Assembly: GCF_010550245.1 (NCBI RefSeq)
Contig: NZ_JAAGLU010000035.1
Coordinates: forward strand, 1-64,000
DNA length: 64,000 nucleotides
Source: Streptomyces sp. SID12501
GTDB taxonomy: Bacteria > Actinomycetota > Actinomycetes > Streptomycetales > Streptomycetaceae
Reading direction: 5' to 3'
How positions within the stretch are numbered: the first letter of the stretch is position 1; every line of letters begins with the position of its first letter. A model generated the notes under the pieces. The model did no database searches, was not told the origin of the DNA, and was given only the letters and a program-made list of their open reading frames with translations. This document shows, piece after piece, positions 51,044-59,612 of this stretch. The position numbers and the translations under genes were made by a program.

Positions 51044-52492
51044 GTGAGCACCGAGCTGCGTCGTCTGCGCAACTACATCGATGGTGAGTTCCGGGACGCC
51101 GCCGACGGGCGGACCACCGAGGTGGTCAACCCCGTGACGGGCGAGGCGTACGCGACCGCGCCGCTGTCCGGGCAGCCGGACGTCGACGACGCCATGGCCG
51201 CCGCGGCCGCCGCCTTCCCCGCCTGGCGCGACAGGACCCCGGCCGAGCGGCAGAGGCACCTCCTGAAGATCGCGGACGCGTTCGAGGAGCGCGCCGAGGA
51301 ACTCATCGCGGCCGAGGTGGAGAACACCGGCAAGCCGATCGGGCTCACCCGGTCCGAGGAGATCCCGCCGATGGTGGACCAGATCCGCTTCTTCGCGGGT
51401 GCGGCCCGGATGCTGGAGGGGCGCAGCGCCGGTGAGTACATGGACGGGATGACGTCGATCGTCCGGCGCGAGCCGATCGGTGTCTGCGCGCAGGTCGCGC
51501 CCTGGAACTACCCGATGATGATGGCCGTCTGGAAGTTCGCCCCGGCGATCGCCGCCGGCAACACCGTGGTGCTCAAGCCGTCGGACACGACGCCCGCGTC
51601 CACGGTCCTGATGGCGGAGATCATCGGTTCGATCCTGCCCACGGGCGTCTTCAACGTCATCACGGGGGACCGTGACACCGGCCGGCTCATGGTCGAGCAC
51701 CCGACTCCGGCGATGGCGTCGATCACCGGTTCGGTGCGAGCCGGTATGCAGGTCGCCGAGTCCGCGGCGAAGGACCTCAAGCGTGTCCACCTGGAGCTGG
51801 GCGGCAAGGCGCCGGTCGTCGTCTTCGAGGACCTCGACAGTGCGGCCATCGCCAAGGCCGTCGAGGACATCTCGGTCGCGGGCTTCTTCAACGCGGGCCA
51901 GGACTGTACGGCGGCCACGCGCGTCCTCGTCCAGGAGTCCATCCACGACGAGTTCGTCGCGGCGCTCGCCAAGGCCGCCGCCGAGACGAAGACCGGGCAG
52001 CCGGACGACGAGGACGTGCTGTACGGGCCGCTCAACAACCCGAACCAGCTGAAGCAGGTCTCCGGCTTCATCGAGCGGCTGCCCGCCCACGCCAAGGTCG
52101 AGGCGGGCGGTCACCGGGTCGGAGAGAAGGGCTACTTCTACGCCGCGACCGTCGTGTCGGGGCTGAAGCAGGACGACGAGATCATCCAGAACGAGGTCTT
52201 CGGCCCGGTCATCACCGTCCAGTCCTTCACGGACGAGGCGCAGGCCGTGGAGTGGGCCAACGGCGTGGACTACGCCCTCGCGTCGTCCGTCTGGACGAAG
52301 GACCACTCGCGCGCGATGCGGATGTCGAAGGCCCTGGACTTCGGCTGCGTGTGGATCAACGCCCACATCCCGCTGGTCGCGGAGATGCCCCACGGCGGCT
52401 TCAAGAAGTCCGGCTACGGCAAGGACCTCTCGGGGTACGGGTTCGACGACTACACGCGGATCAAGCATGTGATGACGTCGCTCGGCGGCTGA
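51044..52492 (+). CDS. Aminobutyraldehyde dehydrogenase (ALDH family)
   Basis: 482 aa NAD(P)-dependent aldehyde dehydrogenase of the gamma-aminobutyraldehyde/PuuC-like type. Seen: QVAPWNYPMMMAVWKFAPAI, LELGGKAPVVVFEDLD with general base Glu251, FFNAGQDCTAATR with nucleophile Cys288, NEVFGPVITVQSF. GTG 51044 has GGAGGG six bases upstream. It diverges from the Lrp regulator/aminotransferase and probably oxidises the aldehyde that enzyme produces. A paralogue lies at 61575. Confidence 0.92.
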   Translation: MSTELRRLRNYIDGEFRDAADGRTTEVVNPVTGEAYATAPLSGQPDVDDAMAAAAAAFPAWRDRTPAERQRHLLKIADAFEERAEELIAAEVENTGKPIGLTRSEEIPPMVDQIRFFAGAARMLEGRSAGEYMDGMTSIVRREPIGVCAQVAPWNYPMMMAVWKFAPAIAAGNTVVLKPSDTTPASTVLMAEIIGSILPTGVFNVITGDRDTGRLMVEHPTPAMASITGSVRAGMQVAESAAKDLKRVHLELGGKAPVVVFEDLDSAAIAKAVEDISVAGFFNAGQDCTAATRVLVQESIHDEFVAALAKAAAETKTGQPDDEDVLYGPLNNPNQLKQVSGFIERLPAHAKVEAGGHRVGEKGYFYAATVVSGLKQDDEIIQNEVFGPVITVQSFTDEAQAVEWANGVDYALASSVWTKDHSRAMRMSKALDFGCVWINAHIPLVAEMPHGGFKKSGYGKDLSGYGFDDYTRIKHVMTSLGG

Positions 52493-52671
52493 GAGTGGCT
52501 TGAGGGCTGTCGGTGGCGCGCGCGGCCCCGGGCGGGAGTTCTCCGTCCGGGGCCGCGCGGCTGCGGTGGTTCGGCCGGCTCGCCTGTCGTCGACAGGATG
52601 TCGCGTCGGCGCCGTACTGCTCGACACGGCGTCGATTGCCCGGGCCCGCGTACGGCGGGCATGCTGCCCGG

Positions 52672-53862
52672 ATGCCAGTGTCACGCGTCTCCACGGCTCT
52701 CGACCGTCGGTCCCTGCTGCGCGCGTTGGGAGCGGTCGGCGGGGGTGCGGCGCTCACCGGATGCGGGGTGCCCGCCGCCTATGTGGCCCCGGGGGAGCGG
52801 GCCGGGGTCGATCTCTCTGCCCGGGACAAGCGGCTGACCTGGGCGAACTGGCCCCTCTACATCGACACCGACGACGAGGACACGACGCGGCGGCCCACGC
52901 TGGACGGGTTCGAGAAGCGCACGGGCATAGCCGTCGACTACGTCGAGGAGATCAACGACAACGACGAGTTCTTCGGGAAGATCAGCCCGGCGCTGATGAA
53001 CCACCAGCGGACCGGCCGCGATCTCGTCGTCGTCAGCGACTGGATGTGCGCGCGGTTCGTCCGGCTGGGCTGGGTCCAGGAGATGGACCGTGCCCGGCAG
53101 CCGAACGTCGCCAGGTACCTTGACCCGCAGCTCCGTTCACCCGCCTTCGACCCCGGCCGCCGGTTCGCGGTGCCGTGGCAGTCGGGGATCACCGGTATCG
53201 CGTACAACCGACGCGGGGTCGGCCGGGAGATCCGGCATGTCTCCGACCTGTGGGCGGACGACCTCAAAGGCCGCGTCACCCTTCTCTCCGGGCTGGACGA
53301 GGCGTTCGCGCTGCTCATGCAGGGCAACGGGGTCGACGTCACCCGGTGGACGGCGGACGACTTCGAGCTGGTCTGCGAGCAGGTCGCCGCGCGGGTGCGC
53401 AGCGGGCACATCCGCCGTTTCACCGGCAACGACTACATCAAGGATCTCGCGAGCGGTGACGTACTCGCCTGCCAGGCCTACTCGGGTGACGTGATCCAGC
53501 TCCAGGCGGACGACCCGGACATCCGCTTCGTCGTCCCGGAGGAGGGCGCCGAACTGTGGGCGGAGTCGCTGATGATCCCGAACCTCGCCCGGCACAAGGC
53601 GAACGCGGAAGCGCTCGTCGACTACTACTACCAGCCCGAGGTCGCCGCCGAACTGGCCGCGTGGGTCAACTACGTCTGCCCGGTACCGGCCGCGCAGGAC
53701 GTCCTGGCGTCCGCCAAGGACGAGGAGACCGCGGCCCTCGCCGAGGACCCGCTGATCTTCCCCGACACCGCCATGCGCAGACGGCTCGCCATCGCCCGGG
53801 ACATCACCGGGAAGGAGCGGGTGGGGTTCGCCAAGAGGTGGAACGCGATCGTGGGGCTGTGA
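52672..53862 (+). CDS. PotD-like polyamine-binding lipoprotein
   Basis: 396 aa substrate-binding protein of the spermidine/putrescine family. The leader has a Tat-like RRSLLRALGAVGGGAALTGC ending in a lipobox, so probably exported folded and lipidated. Seen: LTWANWPLYIDTDDED, YVEEINDNDEFFGKI, GRDLVVVSDWM, WQSGITGIAYNRRGVG. A -10-like CATGCT (52660-52665) lies six bases before ATG 52672, with TTGCCC 18 bases further up; no RBS, so likely leaderless. No permease or ATPase follows, so it would have to share a transporter. A paralogue begins at 63157. Confidence 0.9.
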   Translation: MPVSRVSTALDRRSLLRALGAVGGGAALTGCGVPAAYVAPGERAGVDLSARDKRLTWANWPLYIDTDDEDTTRRPTLDGFEKRTGIAVDYVEEINDNDEFFGKISPALMNHQRTGRDLVVVSDWMCARFVRLGWVQEMDRARQPNVARYLDPQLRSPAFDPGRRFAVPWQSGITGIAYNRRGVGREIRHVSDLWADDLKGRVTLLSGLDEAFALLMQGNGVDVTRWTADDFELVCEQVAARVRSGHIRRFTGNDYIKDLASGDVLACQAYSGDVIQLQADDPDIRFVVPEEGAELWAESLMIPNLARHKANAEALVDYYYQPEVAAELAAWVNYVCPVPAAQDVLASAKDEETAALAEDPLIFPDTAMRRRLAIARDITGKERVGFAKRWNAIVGL

Positions 53863-53880
53863 CCAAGGGTTTCTGATGTT

Positions 53881-53908
53881 TTGAACGTGTTCAATTCAAG
53901 CGTATGCT
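53881..53908 (+). promoter_or_regulatory. Leaderless promoter with overlapping operator palindrome
   Basis: TTGAAC (53881-53886), 16 bases, TATGCT (53903-53908), then six bases to ATG 53915. TTGAAC-GT-GTTCAA (53881-53894) is a palindrome covering the -35, a typical repressor site. Confidence 0.6.
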
Positions 53909-53914
53909 GCCTCC

Positions 53915-54442
53915 ATGAGTGACAGAGCCGCCCTGCTCAAGGGCATCCGTGCCTGGTTGGCCCTCTTCGTCGTGTGCCTGGTGCTCAGTGGCGCCACCGC
54001 ATTCCCCCTCGTGCACGAACTGCGCTGGACCGAGAGCCTGTTGAGGGCTCTGTCCGTGCCCGAGCACCTGCCCGGGCTGATGGACTGGGTCGAGCGGGTG
54101 CGGGCCGGCCTCGACGCCACCGACGAGCGCTATCCCTTCGTCCTCTACGGCACGGACTGGCTCGCCTTCGCCCACCTCGTGATCGCGGTCGCCTTCTACG
54201 GGCCCTACCGCGACCCCGTACGCAACATCTGGGTCGTCGAGTTCGGGATGATCGCCTGCGCCGGGATCATCCCGCTCGCGCTGATCTGCGGGCCGATCCG
54301 CGGGATTCCCTTCTGGTGGACGGTGATCGACATGTCGTTCGGGGTGTTCGGGGTGACCCCGCTCTACGTCGTACGGAAGCGGATCAAGCGGCTGGAGGCG
54401 CTGACGGCGGCACCTCCAGCCATGGCCCAGGTCACCGCATGA
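53915..54442 (+). CDS. Small four-helix membrane protein
   Basis: 175 aa, unrecognised. Four hydrophobic segments (about 13-30, 73-92, 103-125, 128-148) with a basic C-terminus RKRIKRLEAL. No domain assigned. Leaderless from a palindrome-covered promoter, so probably regulated by a TetR-like repressor not encoded nearby. Its last 11 bases overlap the convergent serine hydrolase gene. Confidence 0.75.
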   Translation: MSDRAALLKGIRAWLALFVVCLVLSGATAFPLVHELRWTESLLRALSVPEHLPGLMDWVERVRAGLDATDERYPFVLYGTDWLAFAHLVIAVAFYGPYRDPVRNIWVVEFGMIACAGIIPLALICGPIRGIPFWWTVIDMSFGVFGVTPLYVVRKRIKRLEALTAAPPAMAQVTA

Positions 54443-55598
54443 AGGCCGCCTGCGCGATGCGTGCGGCGACGGGATTCATGCCCTGGCCCTTCGCGTCGGT
54501 CGAGTTGACGCTGTAGACGAGGGTGCGGGACAGGTCGCGGGTGGCCGCGATGACCGAGTTGTAGCCCCATCGGCCGCCCGACTTCAGCCACACCTCTGTG
54601 CCGTCGGGGGCGACATACCGCTGGAGACCCGCGCTCATCGTGGCACCGGGCACGCCGGCCGGGAGCGTGAACATCTCCTCCAACTGCGGCTGCGGCACGA
54701 CCCGCCCGCGGAACAGGGCGGTCAGGAATCGTTCCAGGTCGGCCGTCGTGGAGATCATGGCGCCCGCCGCCCAGCCGTCCGTGGTGCCCCACACCGTGAC
54801 GTCACGGAACTCCGTCGTGCCGTCCGCGCGCGTCACGGCCTGGTAGCCGTGGTTGTGCGGCCCCCGGATGTCCGGATCGCTGCCGGGAAAGTACGTGTTC
54901 CGCATTCCCAGCGGGGCGAAGATCCGGCGAACCGTCTCCCGCTCGTAGGAGTGGCCGGTGGTCCGCTCGATCAGCAGCCCGAGCACGGTGTAGTTGATGT
55001 TGAGGTAGTGCTGGGCGGTGCCCGGCGCGAACTCGGGCTTCTTGGCGGTGGCGTCGGCGACCGTCTCGCGAGGAGAGTGGAGGTCGAAGCGGTGCGTGTA
55101 CCACTCCTCGAAGGTCGTTCCGACGCCGTCGGCAGCCGGGATGCCGCTGGTGTGGTTCAGGAGTTGGCGCACGGTCACCTGCCCGTACGTGCTGGGGATC
55201 AGGTCCGGAAGGTAGTGCCGGGCCGGTCGGCCGAGGTCCACCTTGCCCTCCGCCGCGAGTTGGAGCACGACCGCCGCCGTGACCGCCTTCGTCGTCGAAC
55301 CGGCGCGGAAACGCGCGTCCGGGTCCGCCGCCCGCCCGCTCACCAGGTCGTGCACACCCGCGCTGCCGCGCCAGAGACCGTCGGTGCCTCCGACCCGTAC
55401 GAGAGCCGCCGTCGCCTCCGCGTCCGGTAAACCGGCGAGCGCGGCCCGCAGTGCCTCGGCGTTCGGTGCCGTGCCCCTCGCGGTCGCCGGGCCGGAGGCA
55501 GCCGACGGGGGAGCGGCAAGGGCGCCGGCCGGCAGGGCGAGGGTGAGCGTAAGGACGGTCGCGAGGGCTGTGGCGCGGGCGGCGGTACGTGTGCGCAT
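54432..55598 (-). CDS. Secreted serine hydrolase (beta-lactamase / DD-peptidase family)
   Basis: 388 aa. Signal peptide (about 1-28: MRTRTAARATALATVLTLTL and AlaxAla), then the class C-like fold: RAGSTTKAVTAAVVLQLAAE with SxxK (STTK), LLNHTSGIPAADG, HYLNINYTVLGLLIERTTGH providing YxN, and KSGGRWGYNSV near the usual third motif. Probable D-Ala-D-Ala carboxypeptidase or esterase acting outside the cell. ATG 55598 follows AGGAGAAG; the frame stays open far upstream but that part is antisense to the sigma gene. Confidence 0.9.
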   Translation of the reverse strand: MRTRTAARATALATVLTLTLALPAGALAAPPSAASGPATARGTAPNAEALRAALAGLPDAEATAALVRVGGTDGLWRGSAGVHDLVSGRAADPDARFRAGSTTKAVTAAVVLQLAAEGKVDLGRPARHYLPDLIPSTYGQVTVRQLLNHTSGIPAADGVGTTFEEWYTHRFDLHSPRETVADATAKKPEFAPGTAQHYLNINYTVLGLLIERTTGHSYERETVRRIFAPLGMRNTYFPGSDPDIRGPHNHGYQAVTRADGTTEFRDVTVWGTTDGWAAGAMISTTADLERFLTALFRGRVVPQPQLEEMFTLPAGVPGATMSAGLQRYVAPDGTEVWLKSGGRWGYNSVIAATRDLSRTLVYSVNSTDAKGQGMNPVAARIAQAAFMR

Positions 55599-55836
55599 CG
55601 GCTTCTCCTGCGGGTGGCGGCTGGTGTTGATGCTCACATCCTTGATCTTTACGAGCTGACGTGGATCGTCGCCGAGGAGGACGCCGACCCTGGTCCCGGC
55701 GTGAGGGCAACGGGCGTACCGCATCCGGATCTTGTCGGGGATCGCACCTAGGGACCGTGTCGCGGGCGGCCTTGGGCAGAGGAAAAAACTGTTATCGGCG
55801 GTGCCTCCGAACCGTCTCCTCGGGCGACCTGGCGGC

Positions 55837-55862
55837 GAACCGGTGTGCAACAGGGCGACGTA
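55837..55862 (+). promoter_or_regulatory. Possible ECF-type promoter of the fused sigma gene
   Basis: GAACC (55837-55841), 17 bases, CGTA (55859-55862), about 30 bases before GTG 55893. Many ECF sigma factors use GGAAC/GAACC -35 and CGT -10 elements and transcribe their own gene, so autoregulation is possible. Confidence 0.4.
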
Positions 55863-55892
55863 AGGTGCACACACGTACGAGAAAGGGCTTTT

Positions 55893-57587
55893 GTGGACGG
55901 GCGCCAGTGGAGTTCCACCATCGCTGCGGCGCAGGCCGGTGACCGGCGGGCGCTGGACGATCTGGTCGCGGGCTGGCTGCCGTTGGTCTACAACATCGTC
56001 GGCCGGGCCCTGAACGGTCACGCGGACGTGGACGACGTCGTGCAGGAGACCATGCTGCGGGCCGTCGACAACCTCGGCTCGCTGCGTGACCCGGACAGCT
56101 TCCGGTCGTGGCTCGTCGCGATCGCGATGCGGCAGATCCGGGACCGCGCCCGCCGCCGTACCACCGACGCCCTGCGTGACGAGACGGCCGACCGAGCCGC
56201 CGACTTCGCCGAACTCACCGTGCTGAGGCTCCAGTTGGAGGGGCAGCGGCGCGAGGTCGCGGAGGCGGTGCGCTGGCTCGACGACGAGGACCGGCAGTTG
56301 CTGTCCCTGTGGTGGCTGGAGGTCGCGGGCGAACTCACCCGGCGGGAGCTGGCGGCTGCCGTGGGCATCAGCCGGCAGCACGCCGCCGTACGCGTCCAGC
56401 GGATGAAGGAGCGCCTGGAGGCCTCGCGCGGAATCGTCCGTGCCCTCGACGATGCCTGCCCCGGCCTGCGGGAACTGACCGCCCGCTGGGACGGCGACCC
56501 GGACTCCGTGTGGCGCAAGCGGCTGGCCCGGCACATCAGGGGGTGCGCGTACTGCGCGAGCCCCGGGGAGGCGGTCGTCGTACCGGCGGAGCGGCTCCTC
56601 GTCGGCATCGCGCTCGTCCCGCTGCCCGTCGGCTTCACCCTGTCGCTGGCCTTCGGCGGCAAGACGGCCGTCGCCGCCACCACCGGCGCCTCCGTCGGCT
56701 GGGCGGGCAAGATGCTCGGCGCCCTGACCAAGCCGGCCGTCGCCCTGAGCGCCGGGGCGACGATCGTCGCGGGCGGCGCGTACGTCATGACGTACCCCGC
56801 CAAGGACCCGCCACCGGCCGTCGCTGCCCCCACGGCCCGCCCCCAGCCCCGGGCGCCCGTCACCTCCCCGCCCCGGTCCCCGTCGGCGTCCCTCTCTCCC
56901 TCCCCTTCGCCCCCGGCCGCCCCCTCTCCCAGCCCGTCGGCGGCGCCGACGAAGTCCGACCCGTACGGCACGGTCGTCGACGCCGTCGACACGGCGCCCG
57001 ACCCGAACGCGCGGCCCGCCGCCCTCCCGCACCGGCCCGAGGCCGGGATCACCAGCACCGGCGGCGCGCACGCCACCATGAACCACCGCGGGGACAGCGT
57101 GACGCTCACCGGCCAGGGCTATGTCCTCGTCCGCTGGCAGATCTCGCCGCAGTACCGGGCCGGCAGCCTGGTCATGCCGGCCTGGACCGGCCTGAAGGGC
57201 AGGCTCTTCCACGTGGCCTCGGGCGGTGGCCGCCGTATGGACGACCGGGTCAGCAGCACCGACAGTTCCGCCACCGGCATGGGCAACTCGGCCACCGGCT
57301 ACGCCGTCCCGCCGGCCGGCACCCAGCAGATGTGGCAGAACGAGTACTTCTACGTCGAGGGCAGCGTCACCCTCACCGTGAACGAGCGGGGCGCCGACTA
57401 CGGCCTGAACGTCTTCCCGACCACCTGGGACAACGCGGAGGCCGACATCACCAGTGGGCCTCCCGAGGGCGCCATCCGCTACGGCCTGGTCCGAGACACC
57501 GGCAAGGACGACTCCCCCGTCCCGCAGTACGTCACCCGGGAGACCCCGGCGGACCCGGCGACCGTGGCCCAGAAGTCCCGCGTGTAA
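55893..57587 (+). CDS. ECF sigma factor fused to zinc motif, membrane helices and C-terminal domain
   Basis: 564 aa, about three times a normal ECF sigma. Sigma-2 (about 20-90: GHADVDDVVQETMLRAVDNL, FRSWLVAIAMRQIRDRARRR) and sigma-4 (about 125-175: ELTRRELAAAVGISRQHAAV) are complete. Then ARHIRGCAYC (His214, Cys218, Cys221), the Hx3Cx2C pattern of zinc-binding anti-sigma factors; two hydrophobic stretches (about 235-254 and 282-300); a Pro/Ser linker (about 304-356); and a ~200-residue C-terminal domain of unknown fold. GTG 55893 follows AAAGGG; earlier in-frame codons lack an RBS. No separate anti-sigma gene is adjacent, so control may be internal. Composition matches its neighbours, so no sign of recent transfer. 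Confidence 0.88.
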   Translation: MDGRQWSSTIAAAQAGDRRALDDLVAGWLPLVYNIVGRALNGHADVDDVVQETMLRAVDNLGSLRDPDSFRSWLVAIAMRQIRDRARRRTTDALRDETADRAADFAELTVLRLQLEGQRREVAEAVRWLDDEDRQLLSLWWLEVAGELTRRELAAAVGISRQHAAVRVQRMKERLEASRGIVRALDDACPGLRELTARWDGDPDSVWRKRLARHIRGCAYCASPGEAVVVPAERLLVGIALVPLPVGFTLSLAFGGKTAVAATTGASVGWAGKMLGALTKPAVALSAGATIVAGGAYVMTYPAKDPPPAVAAPTARPQPRAPVTSPPRSPSASLSPSPSPPAAPSPSPSAAPTKSDPYGTVVDAVDTAPDPNARPAALPHRPEAGITSTGGAHATMNHRGDSVTLTGQGYVLVRWQISPQYRAGSLVMPAWTGLKGRLFHVASGGGRRMDDRVSSTDSSATGMGNSATGYAVPPAGTQQMWQNEYFYVEGSVTLTVNERGADYGLNVFPTTWDNAEADITSGPPEGAIRYGLVRDTGKDDSPVPQYVTRETPADPATVAQKSRV

Positions 57588-57611
57588 GGAGCGATCAGCA
57601 GCCGAGCCGCG

Positions 57612-58295
57612 TCACCCCTTGCGCAGCGCGCACAACGTGTCGATCCGGTTGGTGGTGATCGAGTCGACGCCGGCGTCCAGCAGCCGCCGGATGGAACGGC
57701 GGGTGTCCGGAGTCCACACCGACAGCAGGTGACCGTCCCGGTGTACCCGTGCCACGAGCCGTCGGTCGACCAGGGGGAAGCGGTAGTTGAGCCAGCGCGG
57801 GCGTACCGCCGCGAGCAGGGCGGGGCGGGGCGGCGCGACGCTCTTCCAGGTCAGGGCGATCTCGGCGGACGGGGCGGCCGCGCGCACCGCGAGCATCGCC
57901 GGGGCGTCCGCGCAGTAGTACACGCGTTCTGCCGCCGCGCACTCCCGGACCACGTCCGTCACCCGCCGGACCGCCCGCGCATCCGGCGAGCCCGGCAGGT
58001 CGATCATCACCCGGCTGCCCTCGGTCACGGCCAGCGCCTCCGCGAGCGTCGGCACCCCGTCGTCCGTCAGCCCGCGCACCTCGGCCGCCGACAGTACGGC
58101 CAGTGGCCGGTCCCGCTCCCACAGCCGCTTCAGCGTCGCGTCGTGCAGCAGCACGGGCACGCCGTCCCGGGTGAGCCGTACGTCGATCTCGACCGCGTCC
58201 GCGCCCCGGTCGAGCGCGGAACGCAGCGAGTCGGCCGTGTTCTCACGGACGCGGTAGGGGTCGCCGCGGTGGGCCACGGCGGTCACGTTCTGCAT
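57612..58295 (-). CDS. Glycerophosphodiester phosphodiesterase family protein
   Basis: 227 aa, GDPD TIM barrel. Catalytic cluster: VAHRGDPYRVRENTADSLRS (HRG, EN), GADAVEIDVRLTRDGVPVLL with ExD, and HDATLKRL (second His); the C-terminal GVDSITTNRID fits the family end. It would hydrolyse glycerophosphodiesters to glycerol-3-phosphate, probably in the cytosol since no signal peptide is seen. It lies 36 bases upstream of the deaminase stop region on the same strand. Confidence 0.9.
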   Translation of the reverse strand: MQNVTAVAHRGDPYRVRENTADSLRSALDRGADAVEIDVRLTRDGVPVLLHDATLKRLWERDRPLAVLSAAEVRGLTDDGVPTLAEALAVTEGSRVMIDLPGSPDARAVRRVTDVVRECAAAERVYYCADAPAMLAVRAAAPSAEIALTWKSVAPPRPALLAAVRPRWLNYRFPLVDRRLVARVHRDGHLLSVWTPDTRRSIRRLLDAGVDSITTNRIDTLCALRKG

Positions 58296-58331
58296 GGGCC
58301 CATTGTGCGTGGGCGGGGCCGGTGGTGTTTC

Positions 58332-59396
58332 TCAGGGGGCGAGCCATGCCGAGGTGTAGGTGTCGATCTCGTCGGCCAGCGCGGCCTTGCCCGCCGGGTC
58401 GAGGAAGGAGGCCTCGACGGCGTTCTTGGCGAGGTCGGCGAGACCCCACTCGTCGAGGTCGAGCAGCCGGGCGGCGACCGCGTACTCGCTGTTGAGGTCG
58501 GTGCCGAACATCGGCGGGTCGTCGGAGTTGATCGTGACGAGGACGCCGGCCCGCACGAACTCCTTGATGGGGTGCTCGTCGAGCGTACGGACCGCGCGCG
58601 TGGCGATGTTGGAGGTCGGGCAGACCTCCAGGGCGATCCGCTGCTCGGCGAGGTGCGCGAGCAGTTCGGGGTCCCGCGCGGAACTCGTGCCGTGCCCGAT
58701 GCGTTCCGCGCGCAGGTGGTTCAGCGCGTCCCAGACCGTCTCGGGACCGGTGGTCTCGCCGGCGTGCGGCACCGACCGCAGTCCGGCGGCGATCGCCCGG
58801 TCGAAGTACGGCTTGAACTGCGGCCTGGGTACGCCGATCTCGGGCCCGCCGAGCCCGAACGAGACCAGCCCTTCCGGGCGCAGCCGGTCGTCGGTGGCGA
58901 GCCGCACGGTCTCCTCGGCCGCTTCGAGTCCGGCCTCGCCGGGGATGTCGAAGCACCAGCGCAGTACGGTCCCGAACTCGGCCTCGGCCGACTTCCGGGC
59001 GTCCTCGATCGCGTCCATGAAGGCGCGCGCGTCGATGCCGCGGCGGGTCGAGGAGAACGGGGTGATGGTCAGCTCGGCGTACCGGACCTGCTGCCGGGCC
59101 ATGTCCCGGGCGATCTCGTACGTCAGCAGCCGTACGTCCTCGGGCGTGCGGACGAGGTCCACGACGGACAGGTACACCTTGATGAAGTGGGCGAAGTCCG
59201 TGAACGTGAAGAAGTCCGCCAGTGCCTCGGGATCGGTGGGCACCTCGGAGTCGGGGTGGCGGGCGGCCAGCTGCGAGACGATCCGGGGGGAGGCGGAGCC
59301 GACGTGGTGGACGTGCAGTTCGGCCTTGGGCAGCCCGGCGATGAAGGCGTGCGGGTCGTTGGCTGCGGCTGGGGCAGGCTGGTGGTGGTCGCTCAA
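58332..59396 (-). CDS. Adenosine deaminase family; probable 6-aminodeoxyfutalosine deaminase
   Basis: 354 aa zinc amidohydrolase. Seen: KAELHVHHVGSASPRIVSQL (HxH metal site, with HHVGSASPR replacing the HLEGS/HLDGS of classical adenosine deaminase), SVPHAGETTGPETVWDAL, RIGHGTSS, ALEVCPTSNIATRAV, TINSDDPPMFGTDL. A Streptomyces enzyme of this subgroup (Sav2595, recalled) deaminates 6-aminodeoxyfutalosine in the futalosine menaquinone pathway, and Streptomyces makes menaquinone that way. The start is TTG 59396, with GGAGGAA a few bases upstream. The broad family is certain; the substrate is inferred. Confidence 0.85.
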   Translation of the reverse strand: MSDHHQPAPAAANDPHAFIAGLPKAELHVHHVGSASPRIVSQLAARHPDSEVPTDPEALADFFTFTDFAHFIKVYLSVVDLVRTPEDVRLLTYEIARDMARQQVRYAELTITPFSSTRRGIDARAFMDAIEDARKSAEAEFGTVLRWCFDIPGEAGLEAAEETVRLATDDRLRPEGLVSFGLGGPEIGVPRPQFKPYFDRAIAAGLRSVPHAGETTGPETVWDALNHLRAERIGHGTSSARDPELLAHLAEQRIALEVCPTSNIATRAVRTLDEHPIKEFVRAGVLVTINSDDPPMFGTDLNSEYAVAARLLDLDEWGLADLAKNAVEASFLDPAGKAALADEIDTYTSAWLAP

Positions 59397-59612
59397 GGGT
59401 TCCTCCCCGGGAACGGCGCCCCGGATCGTGCGAAGGTCGGCGGGACGCGGGTGATCGGCTGATCGATGACTCGGGGATCATCGTAGGCCGGGCTCGCGAG
59501 GAGACGCCTGTGGATTCCGTCCCAGGGCGGGGCGGGCAGGGCGGAGGTGCCCCCTCGGCCTGTGATCGCGGGCCGTAGCATGACGGAACGCACGAACGAG
59601 GGGACCCCACGC

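Noticed and set aside
55599..57212. Upstream extension of the serine hydrolase frame
   Set aside because: The frame stays open but is antisense to the sigma gene; the signal peptide and AGGAGAAG set the start at 55598.
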